Source of the DNA: Rhododendron vialii
Taxonomy: Eukaryota > Streptophyta > Magnoliopsida > Ericales > Ericaceae
Direction: 5' to 3'
Assembly: GCF_030253575.1 (NCBI RefSeq)
Contig: NC_080559.1
Span: forward strand, 33,165,501-33,229,500
DNA: 64,000 nucleotides
Shown: positions 10,091 to 21,739 of the stretch, piece by piece
Numbering within the stretch: the first letter of the stretch is position 1
Layout: the number at the start of each line of letters is the position of its first letter
The notes under the pieces: model-generated
The model's input: the letters and a program-made list of their open reading frames with translations, nothing else
What the model was told of the DNA's origin: nothing
Databases searched by the model: none
Position numbers and translations under genes: made by a program

Positions 10091-10511
10091 AAGAGTGCTC
10101 ATTGAGTGGACTCGTGTAGCGTGCTGAGCATCAAAATCAAACACTCACACACGAATTGGGAGAAAACTTAACTATTATTGGATCATACATAATAACATTA
10201 CAAAAAAAAAAAAGACTCTCCAAAGGAGCACTCCTTTGAGCTCGACTCCGTCTGGTTATCTCTCACCCTCACCACAAATCTCGCCTAGGGTGAATCCTGA
10301 TGATGAAACGGTTTTTGATTATTTAATGAAGTGTGAAGAGCCCAATGAACAATTACCACAGAACTAGGGATATGTGCGTCAAATGGAACTTTGAATATGT
10401 AAATGGGCATGAAAACGAATTTTGGCCTTTGTTTCTCCAATGATCTTTGAATCGGTCTCCGTTCGACTGACTTTTCATAAATAAAATTTCATTATGTTAA
10501 TTGGTCATTTC
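10091..10511. repeat. L module (5' trimmed)
   Basis: Begins at CTCATTGAGTGGACTCGTG, so it lacks the first ~110 bp of the module, then runs to the foldback shoulder. No gene is seen. Confidence 0.65.
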
Positions 10512-11133
10512 TATTATTTTTTAATACTGTTACGACCTTATTTATCATTATATAATTGGTCTTAATCCAATATAAAATAAAAACAATACGAGCGTTCTAT
10601 TGAAAGATTTTTTTTCCGACCAATTGAGGGTAAAAATGTCATGTATTTTGATGTCAATTTTTTTTTTCATTAGAACCAATTTGGTAGGTAATTAGACTGG
10701 ACAAGCCTTCTAACGGTTCAATCCACGAGCAAATTGAAGTTCGGGAGTGTCTGGGGCAAGTCCGCAAAGTTGGACTTGTTTGCAACGTTCATGATGCGCC
10801 CGGGGCGCATTGTAATGCGCCTGGGCGCAAAGGAGTGCGCCTGAGGCGCATTGTAATGCTGCATAACATGTTAAACTTTGAGGACTTGCCCCGGACACTC
10901 CCTAACTCTAATTTTCGCGTGGTTCGAACCGTTAGAAAGCTTGTCCGATTTACTTTCCAGCCAAAGTAGTTTGGATAAAAAAAATCATTTGTATATCTAA
11001 TGAAGCGACCATTTTACCCTCGATGGGTCAAAATATAATTCGTTCTGGCAAAACGCATGTATGTTTCTCATTTGAAATTGGATCAAGACCCATTATATAT
11101 CAATAAATAGTGTTTTTAAAGTACTAAATGATG
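10512..11133. repeat. Foldback 2
   Basis: Left arm 10512-10771, right arm 10873-11133, with a GC-rich loop carrying CGCCCGGGGCGCATT and CGCCTGAGGCGCATT. The duplicate at 52047-52494 has lost the loop and the inner right arm. Confidence 0.85.
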
Positions 11134-11956
11134 GCGGGATCCAACGATAAATGGTAGTTGAACATATAGTTTCTCTTTCCCTGCATTGAAACAAGCGATA
11201 TTCTTGCTTGCGATTGGTATTTTTTTTTGGAAGCGTCAATCTGAATGATACATTGTTTGGCAACAACTATAAATGTGTTTTGAATCAGAATGATGGATTT
11301 CTATGTGAAATGTTGGTGCATTGGTATGCCTCTTGGCTGTTTTATGAAAAACTGAATGTCTATTTCAGTAGTTCATTACATCAAAAAAGAAAAACGCACT
11401 GAATGCTCCCATGGCGCAATTCATATGCACCTGAGGCGCATTATAGAAAGGGAAATTATAGGATGTGCCCAGGGAACAACTCAAATGCGCCTGAGACACA
11501 TTACAAAAAAGAAGAAATTTTGGTTGCGCCCAGCCAGAGGCCCGACTAAAATGTGCCTTACGAAAATTGTGCAAATTAATCAGGATGCACACTCCCTTGG
11601 CAATATTCATATGCCCCTGAGGCGCATGTGACGCAAATTATTTTTTACTGGTTCGTTTTAGTCCTGGTTGGCTAGAGACTATAAATAAAGGGCCAGCCTT
11701 TCAACGTTAATTAGTGTAAGGATTTTTCAAGCAAAAGAGATGCAGAAGAAGCTAGTGCAAAGGGTTTCCAAGAGTTCCATCCTTGAACATTTCATTGAAC
11801 AACTTAAATTGATCTCCAATCAAATCACTTCACTGAGAATTTCATATGGAATTTAAAATTACTCATCATCAAGTTATTTCTCTTCAATGGCGTCATTCTT
11901 TGTTGGTTATTCTTAGAAAATCAGTTAACTAGCTAAAAGGCCTATTCCATTAAAAT
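11134..11956 (+). repeat. G1 block 2
   Basis: Spacer, four ~61-bp GC-rich repeats (11410-11635), an extended TATA form CTATAAATAAAGG at 11679-11691, and the leader. No coding signal. Confidence 0.65.
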
Positions 11957-12772
11957 GCAAGTTGACAATACCTTGATTTCTTGGTACATTTCAAGACAGG
12001 ATATTGTGGAAGTTTACAATTGTTTTAACAAACTGCAAGGTGAAGTAAGGCCTAGCAGTGGGACATTGACCTTGACAATTGTTTTAACAAACTGCAAGGT
12101 GAAGTAAGGCCTAGCAGTGGGACATTGACCTTGGGTATCTCACCTTTTGGGAAGAATGTTAATCTTTTCCAAGGAAAAATGTCTGATTTTGCTATTGAAA
12201 ATGGGACTTCATCGCAGTGTTGTCCAAACTTCATTGTTGGATTTTTTTGCAAATTAAAGTTTGGGGAGATGGAGAATAGCATTACTTGGAGTGCTATTAT
12301 ATCAGGTCTTATTGATGGAGAGCTGTTATTATACGACCATGCCCTAGGTTTTGAAGCCTGCAATTTTGTCGTTAAACGGCAGAAGAAGGAATGGAGCCGA
12401 ATAGTATGACCTTCTTGAGCTTATTATCTGCTTGTAGCCACACTGGCCATCTAGGTGAAGGCTGTAGAGTCGTTTATGCCATGAAATGGAGATTCGGAAT
12501 GGGAAGCTCAACGAGGATTTGTTGGGCAATGGGCATTTAGTAAGATTTTGAAACTAGTGACTTTTCCAAATGGTAGGATTTTGGGAGCGCTATTGGCTGA
12601 CTGTAGAGTTCATGGGAACCAAAAAATGAGGGGAATATGTAGCAAAATGGCTCTTATATTTGGAACGTAAAAATGGTGGCTAGCTATTACACTCAGTAAA
12701 GTTCAAGCTGTTGCTGAGAGGTGGGATAGAGTTGAAGAAGTACGGAGAGTAGCCAAAGTGGAGCTGCATTGA
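11957..12772 (+). pseudogene. PPR-E gene fragment (copy 3) with a 59-bp tandem duplication
   Basis: Contains [32 protein letters not shown], the EEGMEPNS-type motif in a shifted frame, and an E-motif remnant. A 59-bp segment (ACAATTGTTTTAACAAACTG...) occurs twice in tandem at 12016-12133; both genomic copies of the block have it, so it predates the large duplication. It is broken by frame changes. Confidence 0.78.
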
Positions 12773-13215
12773 AGCCTAATGATCAATCCATGGGTTTGTT
12801 TCTATAAATCAATTGCACCTTCAAATTCTTGAAAACTATGAGCCTATTATATATATGTAGGAATGAAATTACATCAAAGAAAAAAAATGAATGCTCCCAA
12901 CGTATAGTTGAAATTCACTTGTGGCGCCCAACAAAATGAGAGAAAATTGAATGCGCCCGGGGCATGATTTAATTGCGCCTGAGGCACATTAAAAAAGGAT
13001 AGAAAATGTGAATGCGCCCGAGCACAACTTAAATGCGTCTGAGGCACATGCGATGCAGCAAATATTTTAAATTTGTTTTTTTAACTGAGTTTTTCTAGTC
13101 TGAATTGGAGCGAGACTAAAAGAAGGCAATCCTTCAGACATTATAACGATTTTTAAACCATAAGAGAGGCACAAGAAGCCCATACAAAGTGACTCCAAGG
13201 GTTGTTCTAGCATAA
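12773..13215 (+). repeat. G2 block 3
   Basis: Three GC-rich repeats (12890-13050), then the AT-rich part with the TATA site lost. Joined at 13215 to a trimmed L module, as in block 2. Confidence 0.65.
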
Positions 13216-13687
13216 GAGTGCTCATTGAGTGGACTCGTGTAGCGTGTCGAGGATCAAAATCAAACACTCGCACACGAATTGGGAGAAAACTTAACTATTA
13301 TTGGATCATACGCAATAACATTACAAAAAAAAGACTCTCCATAGAAGCACTCCTTTGAGCTCGACTCCGTCTGGTTATCTCCCTCCCTCACCACAAATCT
13401 CGCCTAGGGTGAATCCTGGTGATGAAACGGTTTTTGATTATTTAATGAAGTGTGGAGAGCCCAATGAACGAGTACCGTAGAACTAGGGATATGTGCGTCA
13501 AACGGAACTTAGAATATGTAAATGGGTGTGAAAACGAAATTTAGCCTTTGTTGCTCCAATGGTCTTTGAATCGGTCTCCCTTCGAGAAAATACTAGTACT
13601 AGTACTTCTCAATTACACAGATCTGCATATGTCAAAGCCAACTAATTTGGTTCTAGACCCGAAGGAGCAGAAACATTTGAACTTGGT
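13216..13687. repeat. L module fused to the U2 3' flank
   Basis: The L module runs to TCGGTCTCCCTTCGA at about 13585. It then jumps to GAAAATACTAGTACTAGTACTTC, the sequence normally found on the 3' side of the U2-like gene. The foldback expected here is absent, so this is a deletion or recombination joint. Confidence 0.65.
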
Positions 13688-13880
13688 TTGGTTGGGGTGC
13701 GCCAAGCCAAGGCAATAGTGCAACACCAAGCCAATGCATTAGAGGCCGCAGTAGCAAGCTACTGTAGTGGGCCCTCCCCTCAAAAAATTATGAATTTAAT
13801 AAATAGTGAACCGATAGCCCACATATTAGATATTAAACTACTAAGAACCGATACTACACTTGATCTTTGCCAGAAGGCTT
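13688..13880 (-). ncRNA. U2 snRNA-like gene copy 2 (5' end missing, pseudogene)
   Basis: On the minus strand it keeps AAGATCAAGTGTAGTATC, the stem-loop II region, the Sm-like AATTTTTTGAGG and the GGCGCACCCCAACC end, with the 3' box (CAAACCAAGTTCAA) at 13677-13690. The first ~12 nt of U2 (ATACCTTTCTCG) are absent. A TATA (13903-13913) remains. The USE is degraded (GTTTCCTATATCAAC, 13944-13958). Confidence 0.85.
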
Positions 13881-14996
13881 GTCTTCTTTTCTCTTAGGCT
13901 GCCTATTTTATAGTCAAGTTTTCTGTCCTCGTTTTTCTGCTTAGTTGATATAGGAAACAAACCCCAAAGTAACAAACTGGGTTTTGCTGCTTTTGCACAT
14001 ATTTTGGTTGGTTTGTGCAGCCGGTTCGACTCAGTTGTTTGAAGCCTCTGAGCACCTGGTGAGTCCTTGTGTCCACCTCCATCATTGGCTAAACAATCAT
14101 TTGGTTATCACATTTTGGGCTTTATTCTAACCAAAGCTATTGCATCGTTTGCCCAAATGATGTCCTCTCTGATCTCATCCGTATTCCGATCGAAGATGGA
14201 AGTTTCATTTACATTGTAACTGCTGAATCTATTGAGTTTGAGATTGCTTGGATTAAAAAAAAACCCCCTCTAAATTAGCCCGTCAGATATCTAAATTAGC
14301 CCTCTAAATTGCTCAATAATGAGTTCAATATGCAGCTCTGTATTGCTTAGAATGTGATTGAGTTCGTTCTAGCTTCAGGAAGTCTTTGCTACCCCTTGAG
14401 ATCCATTTGTTCTACTTTTTAGTCCTGTAATTCCTCTCTTCTTTCTGTTTGGTTTGGACCTTCTCTAGTACATGGTAGGTTTTTGTGTTGGACTCTCAAG
14501 GGTATCCAATATCCCCCTGGTCCATGTTTTTTAGTTTGTTTTTTCTCAATGAAAAGCAACTTACCAAAACAAACTTGTACTAAAGCTCATTGAGTGGACT
14601 CGTGTAGCGCGTCAAGGATCAAAGTCACACACGAATTGAGAGAAAACTTAACTATTATTGGATCATATGCAATAAAATTACAAAAAAAAAAAAGACGCTC
14701 CAGAGGATCACTACTTTGAGCTCAACTCCCTCTGGTTATGTCTCACCCTCACCACAAATCTCGTCTTGGGTGAATTCTGATGATGAAACGGTTTTTGATG
14801 ATTTAATGAAGCGTGGAGAGCCCAATAAACAAGTACCATAGAACTAGGTATGTGTGCGTCAAACGTAACTTAGAATGTTTAAATGGGCGTGCAAACGGAC
14901 ATTAGCCTTTGTCTCTCCAATGATCTTTGAATCGGTCTCCCTTCTACCAACTTTTCATAAATAATAAAATTTCATTATTTTAATTGGTCATTTCCA
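13881..14996. repeat. U2 5' flank plus L module, with an extra ~135-bp segment
   Basis: TATA/USE flank, then GTGTCCACC followed by a stretch at about 14082-14210 (TCATTGGCTAAACAATCATT...) not found in the other U2 flanks outside its duplicate at 55.4 kb. The usual flank and L module then run to the foldback shoulder. Confidence 0.65.
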
Positions 14997-15616
14997 TCGT
15001 CTTTTCATACAGCTAAAACCTTATTTATCATTATATAATTGGTCTTAATCCGATTTAAAATAAAAACGATACGAGCGTTTTATTGAAAGAATTTGTTTTT
15101 CGACCAATTGAGGGAAAAATGGTCATGTATTTTGATGTAAAAATTATATTTCATTGGAACCAATTAGGTAGGAAATTAGATTGGACAAGCCTTCTAACGG
15201 TTCAATCCACGACCAAATTGGAGTTCGGGAATGTCTGGGGCAAGTCCACAAAGTTAGAATTGTTTGCAAGGTTCAGGATGCGCCCGTGGCGCATTTTAAT
15301 GTGCCTGGGCGCAAAAGAGTGCGCCTGAGGCGCATTGTAATGCTGCATAACATGTTAAACTTTGCGGACTTGCCCCGGACGCTCTCAGACTCCAATTTTC
15401 GCGTGGTTTGAACCGTTAGAAAGCTTGTCCAATTTACTTTCTAGCCAAAGTAGTTTGGATAAAAAAACCATTTGTATATCTAATGAAGTGACCATTTTAC
15501 CCTCGATGGGTTAAAATAGGATTCGTTCCGACAAAATGCGTGTATGTTTCTCATTTTAAATTGGATCAAGACCCATAATATATAAATAAATAATGTTTTT
15601 AAAGTACTAAAAGATG
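14997..15616. repeat. Foldback 3
   Basis: Left arm 14997-15256, right arm 15357-15616, GC-rich loop between. The inner arms are close to reverse complements (CAAGTCC-CAAAGTT against AACTTTGCGGACTTG). Confidence 0.85.
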
Positions 15617-16262
15617 GCGGGATCAAACTATAAATGGGAGTTGAGCATATAGTTTCACTTTCCCCACATTGAACCATGCGATATTCTTGCTTGCGATTGG
15701 TATTTTTTTTGGAAGCATCAATCTGAACGATACATTGTTTGGCAACAACTATAAATGTGTTTTGAATCAGAATGATGGATTTCTATGTGAAATGTTGGTG
15801 CATTGGTATGCCTCTTGGCTGTTTTATGAAAAACTGGATGTCTTTTTCAGTAGTTAATTACATCAAAAAAGAAAAACGTATTGAATGCTCCCAAGGCGCA
15901 ATTCATATGCGCCTGAGGCGCATTACAGAAAGGGAAAAAATAGGATGTGCCCAGGGAGCAATTCAATTGCGCCTAAGACACATTACAAAAAAGAAGAAAT
16001 TCTGGGTGCGCCCAACCGAGCCGCGACTTAAATGTGCCTTACGAAAAGCATGCAAATTAATCAGGATGCAAGCCCTTGGCGCAAATCAAATATGCCCAAG
16101 GCGCATGTGATGCAAATTATCTTTGACTGGTTCGTTTTAGTCCTGGTTGGCTTGAGACTATGAAAGGCCAGCCTTTAAACATTAATTAGTGTAAGGATTT
16201 TTCAAGCACAAGAGACGCACAAGAAGCCTGTGCGAAGGGTTTCCAAGAGTTCCATCCATGAA
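15617..16262 (+). repeat. G1 block 3, cut short by element X
   Basis: Spacer, four GC-rich repeats (15885-16110), a damaged TATA (CTATGAAAGG, 16158-16167) and a leader that stops after GATTTCATTGAAC. Element X begins there in place of a PPR fragment. The close match to the second copy of block A ends within this block near 16046. Confidence 0.65.
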
Positions 16263-16698
16263 GATTTCATTGAACATAGACTTATGGTGTTAGATATTTG
16301 CCCATGAACTAGACAGTGGCATCTTTCTTGTTGTTCCTATTTTGGCTCCGGCGTTTACGAAATCTTGATTCTGTCCTTGCTGGTACCCGTATGCAAATAG
16401 AAAGATTCAAACTTGTCTTGTTTTCTTGCATTGTCCAAATGAATTAAAAACAAGGGAAGAAGAGAACTTTTATCGATGAGATATATAATAATAATAAGTG
16501 CAATAAAGAAGAAGAACTTACGTCGTGTGATTTTGAAAGAAGTTGGGTTTTGCCCAGAATTGAATGACAATTTTCTTCCTGCAAAATTTTCTGCTGCTGC
16601 AATAATCTTTCTCCATTGCATTGATTCTTCCTGGTTTTGGTCATCTAGGGAAGAAGAAGAAGAAAGAATTACACTTGGCCACAAATAATTCCTTATGG
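16263..16698 (-). other. Element X, copy 1 (unidentified, exon-like)
   Basis: One of four copies, each placed between a G1 leader (or single-copy DNA) and the minisatellite. On the minus strand there is an open stretch (DDQNQEESMQWRKIIAAAEN, then FAGRKLSFNSGQNPTSFKIT) followed by a donor-like CACGAC|GTAAG, a short AAT-rich stretch, and a second open stretch (DKFESFYLHTGTSKDRIKIS). This looks like two exons around a short intron, but I do not recognise the family. It could be a captured gene fragment or part of a transposon. Confidence 0.45.
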
Positions 16699-16706
16699 CT
16701 GCAAAT

Positions 16707-16908
16707 TAGGCATGTGCTAAAAACCCGGCCACCTGCGGACCCGGCCCGGCCCGAAGGGTCTCAGGCGGGGTCGAATAAGTGGTTTGGACTGGTGTGGGTT
16801 CAATTTCTGTTAAAAATCAGATTTCGGTTTGGATTACGGGCCTAAAATATTTGTTACTCGACATGTCGGGTTGGCTTCGGGGTCAAACCCGACCCGTGCA
16901 CACCCCTA
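16707..16908. mobile_element. hAT-like MITE, copy 1
   Basis: A ~200-bp non-coding element with imperfect terminal inverted repeats (left TAGGCATGTGCTAAAAACCCG; right end, complemented, TAGGGGTGTGCACGGGTCGGG). It is flanked by an 8-bp duplication (CTGCAAAT at 16699-16706, CCGCAAAT at 16909-16916). The related locus at 22406-22413 has a single CTGCAAAT and no element, a clear empty site. Eight-bp duplications and this end sequence fit hAT elements. Confidence 0.85.
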
Positions 16909-16916
16909 CCGCAAAT

Positions 16917-17472
16917 TATTGAAAGCGTGATTACTACGCACGATTCTATTGTGTTTTACATGCTTCTTGGCCATTTAGAATTACACTTGGCCGCAAACAA
17001 TAACTCTTGGCCGCGTCAAATTACTCGTGCCCGCACATGATTGAAAGCGTGATTACTACGCATGATTCTCTTGTATTTTACATGCTTCTTAGACACATTT
17101 AATTACACTTGGCCGCTTTGAATTACTCGTGGACGTTTTTAATTAAACTTGGCCGCGGGGAATTATATTCTCTTGTGTTTTACAAGCTTCTTGCCCACAT
17201 TGAATTACACTAGGCCACTTTGAATTACTCGTGACCGCTTCTAATCACACTTGGCCACGTTGAATTACATTCTCTTGTGTTTTACATGCTTTTTGGTCAT
17301 ATTGAATTACACTTGGTTGCTTCGAATTACTTGGGGACGCGTCGAATTATACTTGGCCTTGTCAAATTACACTCTCTTGTGTTTTATACATGCTTCTTGG
17401 CTGTGTCAAAGTACACTTGGCCACGTTGAATTAGACTTGGCCGTGTCAAATTATTTGTGGCCGCAAACATAT
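16917..17472. repeat. ~20-bp minisatellite with higher-order repeats
   Basis: Units near GAATTACACTTGGCCGCGTT are interspersed with a larger repeat (ATTCTCTTGTGTTTTACATG followed by CTTCTTGGCC) that returns every 100-130 bp. All run in one direction, unlike the inverted arrays at 3.7, 40.8 and 45.0 kb. Its translations are artefacts. Confidence 0.8.
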
Positions 17473-17599
17473 TTGTAATCGTGTTCATCAGTCACGCTTT
17501 TGTACTAAAACTCCCGCCACAAACTGGCCAACTTTTTTCAATTGAAACTCTCTCTCTCTCTGCCTTTCAAAAAAAACTCTCTCTCTTTTTCTCTCTCTC
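17473..17599. repeat. Minisatellite edge and CT microsatellite
   Basis: A conserved edge (CAAACTGGCCAACTTTTTTC) is followed by CT-rich simple repeats at about 17549-17607. Confidence 0.7.
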
Positions 17600-18582
17600 T
17601 CTCTCTCCTCGTTTTTCTGCTTAGTTGATGTGGGAAACAAACCCCAAAGTAACAAACTGGGTTTTGCTGCTTTTGCACATCTTTTGCTTGGTTTGTGCCG
17701 TCAGTTCGACTGGATTGTTTGAAGCTTCTAAGCACCTAGTGAGTCCTTGTGTCCACCAATTACAATGTAACTGTTGAGTCTATTGAGTATCAGATTAATT
17801 GCTTGGGATTAAAAAAAAAAAACCCCCTCTAAATTATCCATTAGATATCTAAATTAGCCCTCTAAATTGCCCAATAATGAGTTCAATACGTAGCTCTATA
17901 CAACTTAGAATGTAATTGAGTTGGTTCTAGTTTCAGGAAGTCTTTGCTACCCCTGGATTTCCCTTTGTTATGCTTTTTAGCCCTGTAATTCCTCTCTTTT
18001 ATTTGTTTTGGTTTGGACCTTGTCTTGTACATGGCAGGTTTTTGTGTTGGACACTCAAGGGTATCCAATATCTCCTTGGTCCATGTTTTTTAGTTTGTTT
18101 TTTTCTCAATGAAAAGCAACTTACCAAAACAAACTTGTACTAAAGCTTATTGAGTGGACTCATGTAGCGCGTCGAGGATCAAAACCAAACACTCACACAC
18201 TAATTGAGAGAAAACTTAACTATTATTGGATCATACGCAATAAAATTACAAAAAAAAGGACTCTCCAGAGGAGCACTCCTTTGAGCTCGACTCCCTCTGG
18301 TTATCTCTCACCCTCATCACAAATCTGGCCTTGGGTGAATCCTGATGATGAAACGGTTTTTGATTATTTAATGAAGAGTGTAGAGCCCAATCAACATTGT
18401 GGACACTCTTACAGAATGAACGAGTACCATAGAACTAGGGATGTGTGAGTCAAACGGAACTTAGAATGTGTAAATGGGCGTGAAAATGAACTTTAGCCTT
18501 TGTCGCTCCAATGATCTTTAAATCAGTCTCCCTTCAACCAACATTTCATAAATAAAATTTCATTATTTTAATTGGTCGTTTC
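17600..18582. repeat. U2 5' flank without its U2 gene, plus L module
   Basis: The CT repeat joins straight to CTCGTTTTTCTGCTTAG and an intact USE core (TTCCCACATCA on the minus strand, 17626-17636). The TATA and the U2 body are missing. The flank and L module then continue to the foldback shoulder; a 16-bp CTTACAGAATGAACGAG-type variant occurs near 18410. Confidence 0.7.
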
Positions 18583-18884
18583 AATCATCTTTTAATATAG
18601 TTAAATCCTTATTTATCATTATATAATTGGTCTTAATCTAATTTAAAATAAAAACGATACGAGCATTTTATTGAAAGAATTTGTTTTTTGACCGATTGAG
18701 GGTAAAATGGTCATGTATTTTGATGTAAAAATTATTTTTCATTGGAACCAATTTGGTTGGAAATTAGACTGGACAAGCCTTCTAACGGTTCAATCCACGA
18801 GCAAATTGGAGTTCGGGAGTGTCTGGGGCAAGTCCGCAAGTCCGCAAAGTTGGACTTGTTTGCAATGTTCAGGATGCGCCCGGC
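18583..18884. repeat. Half foldback (left arm only)
   Basis: The left arm runs to the loop start (GGATGCGCCCGG) and stops at 18884, where single-copy DNA begins. The loop-side arm has a small duplication (CAAGTCCGCAAGTCCGCAAAG). No right arm is present before 22.9 kb. Confidence 0.75.
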
Positions 18885-19933
18885 CATTCCACTTTGTAAC
18901 TCAGGGTTGATTACAGTTTTGGGATGCACATACACATGAGACACGACGAAAATTACAATACGAATTGTTGATAAGGCGGATGATTAGTTGTGCATGTACT
19001 TTGATTTTTATCATCATGTCCGAGGGAAGTGCAAATGAACTCTCATTTGGGAATCATAGCCAAACAAAGTTGGACCTTGTGTGGTTTGGGCGGAGGTTTT
19101 GTGTGACTCATGGAAATGAAGCTCGTTACCGCTAAACTTTATAAATTCCCTTCTATGATATAATAAGTATTTACTAGCTAGTCTATAACACATGTCAGAA
19201 GCTTTTAACAACAGCAGAGAAGAGTCTGTGCTTCATTGCTAGAACATAATTAACGTACCTTTGATTCCATTGATTGGACACAGTCTGGATTTCAAGCAGC
19301 AGTTCTTTTGCTAGGATAGCTACCACTACAACAATACTGCCTCACAAATTCACACCTAAAACAAACGATGCAGCTCAACGATCGAGTAAAACACTCCCAA
19401 TGTGAGCAGTAACGCACCAGTACTTAGCAGTTGTGAAGAACAAGAAAGTCAGCTCTTGAATCATATACTTTAGTCTTTTCTGGTGTTTAAAACTTGATAA
19501 AAGGCTGTTAACATGTGCAAACTTGAAAAGAGCTAAAAACCTAATATCGACTCTATGACACCTGAAAATAAAGCAACATGGCTGTTGCTTCAGATAAAGC
19601 ATACTCCATGCCCCAACAACACTCAAAAGTCAAAGCCCATAGCATATTATAAGCCTAATTCCGCTATCCCCTAAAGAGAAAAGAAAAAGACAAGCAGAAG
19701 AAAAACATAGACGCACATACACGCACAGAACGAGACTGTGGAATTGAAAAAAAGTTAATGCATGCTATCAATTGTTGTGTTGGGCCAGTTCATACGGAGC
19801 TTTGCCCTTGCTTTAATTGGGCCATTGCTAGTGGATGGCGGGATTGATTCCCCACATTAGTCGGTTCATTAGGGCCGGATACCGGGTAATAAAAATAACT
19901 ACTAAAAAAGGTAAAAGAAGTATTTGATCTCAC
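18885..19933. other. Single-copy DNA, nothing firmly identified
   Basis: This is not part of the array. It lies 3' of the CWF19-like pseudogene on its strand and may hold intron or later exon remnants, for example a donor-like joint at about 19259. I could not match any open stretch to a family. Confidence 0.5.
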
Positions 19934-21478
19934 CATAAGTTTTTCAGCTTCTTCATGCTTTCCATTCAATCGAAGTTGCAAGCTTTTGCGGCCAATTGGT
20001 AACTCAATCGCTCGTTAAAGTTGATCCAAAAAAAAAAATCCCTCGTTAACAACTGTAAAAGATGCACTAGGTGCTAACTCTAACTCTACTTTTCTCTCTG
20101 TTTGGAGAGCCAACAGAACCGCCAGGTTCATCATCCTTCTGACGAGTAACTTCATTCATAAAGCTTCCATCATTTGCAAACTCATTTAAGCTTGACAATG
20201 CACTAGAGATAAGGCCGAAATCCTTCTGCTTGCCCCAAGATAGAGAATCATGAAGTTTAGGCACTTTCATCTCCGAACGACAACAAGATATATCCCGCGC
20301 GCAGGCTTTGTATGTCAGTATTTTGGATATAAATTACAATATGCAAGTTAAAAAGAAGACAATATCATTGTACCCCCAAAAAGAAAAACAAAGAATATCA
20401 TCTTACTTGAAAAAATAACCAAGATTAGATGACTATGCTAAACAAAATGAGACACACTTGGCCAATGTATAAGCCAAAGTTTTTAGCAGTATAACTTCAT
20501 TAAGATCTAAGTACCTTGCCAGGTATCTTTTCATTGTGATTCTCTACAACTGTTTGGTGTTCCCTTGTTAAGCCCCTCTTTCTATTGTTTATGGCATGGA
20601 GGTGAGCACGAGATGAAGCAGCTGTATGAGATGCCACAGAAACGGCTAGCTGACCCATTGATCCCCATCGCTCTTCCACAACCTATACAATTTAAATGGA
20701 TGGCATAAAATTGGTAAATGCTTAGATATCCTAACTTTTAAGTCCAAAATATACAAGATCTTACCTCCTTAAAATTCCATCCTTCGCGGGCCACCTGCTC
20801 TTGAGAATGCTTCAAGGCTTTTAATCTCCAGCTGACACCCCCATCTCCAACAACAGAAGAAGACATATGTTGGTCACCCCCGCCTTTTTCCCGTCTTTAA
20901 CTTCTGGATAACCAGATCCATTATTCTCCAAATATGGATTCAATTCTCTGGGATGTTCACTCTTTATCTGCTCCAATAAGCAAAATTTGTGTAAGTCACA
21001 AAGAATCAGCGTGTGCTCTAGTATGGGAAGCAGCAGAAGACAAAAGAAAAGGCTGGTCTGAATAGGATAGAGTCATAGACGTCTCCGGGATGATCAAAGT
21101 AGCCCCCCTCACCTTCCTAACCAATGAGATCTGCAGCAAAATAAAACTCAAAGGCGAAGTAGACAAATTCTCCATCCTCCTAAAACATCAAAAGCTATGA
21201 TATTTTCTCCTCCATCCAGTTTCCAGTAGGATAGGTATGGCAATTCGCCGAAGGCATTCCTTCAAGTGCAATCATAGAGCAAAATTCTGGATGAACAAGG
21301 AGGCTTTACAACAAAGTTGATGGAGAGGGCATACCTCCTCAGCCTGAGGTTCCTCTAGTTGATTTGAAGTTGTTGCAGGTTCTTTCTCAATGTTGTCTTT
21401 CGGTCTAAGCATCCACTCTAATCCCATTTTCTTTCTCACATTATTGTACTTTCTACAATACGTATATGAAATTTGTGC
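19934..21478 (-). pseudogene. CWF19-like (CwfJ family) spliceosome-factor gene fragment
   Basis: Four exons read on the minus strand: 21335-21478 (RKKMGLEWMLRPKDNIEKE), 20765-20967 (HPRELNPYLENNGSGYPE, then VSWRLKALKHSQEQVAREG), 20515-20682 (VVEERWGSMGQLAVSVASHT) and 19934-20305 (KLHDSLSWGK, then LQLRLNGKHEEAEKLM). All inner borders have GT/AG signals. These segments match plant CWF19-like proteins, which are linked to late spliceosomes. Exon 2 is 203 nt and its halves are in different frames. In exon 4 the QLAAKA and LQLRLNGK parts are one base out of frame, and its start is garbled. Both the N-terminal and the CwfJ catalytic C-terminal parts are absent, so it is a broken fragment. Confidence 0.75.
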
Positions 21479-21739
21479 CTGTCAAGCAAAAACACAATGC
21501 GGAATAAGGAAATGGGACATCTTTAGTTCTTTTAGCTTTGTATCAGTTTTATCAACACTAACCTGACCCAGACACCAAACAGATATTTCCCTCCATTTTG
21601 TTCACTAAATCAAAGATCCACCAAGCTGTTAATCCAAACACCAAACAAAGGAAGCGAAGCCAACAATGCAATATTCATATCCTAGTACCCAGAGACGGAA
21701 TCAAAGGTTGCCACACACACACACACGAATTTTAATAGC
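21479..21739. other. Single-copy DNA between pseudogene and LINE scrap
   Basis: Probably intron of the CWF19-like fragment. It carries a short CA repeat (21713-21726). No other signal. Confidence 0.4.

Larger units (their letters stand above)
1..16046. repeat. Segmental duplication block A, copy 1
   Basis: This block recurs at 41359-57405 in the same order and orientation. The offset drifts only from 41358 to 41365, apart from two larger indels: about 168 bp missing near 9112 and 172 bp missing near 52305. The CHX coding parts differ by only a few bases between copies, so the duplication is recent. The right edge is where close identity stops, inside a G1 block; beyond it the two copies remain homologous only at the level of shared modules. 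Confidence 0.93.

Noticed and set aside
18030-18160. The L module as the 3' end of a LINE
   Set aside because: CTCAATGAAAAGCAACTTACC before an A-rich run is reminiscent of plant LINE tails, but no LINE coding sequence precedes it and the similarity is too weak.
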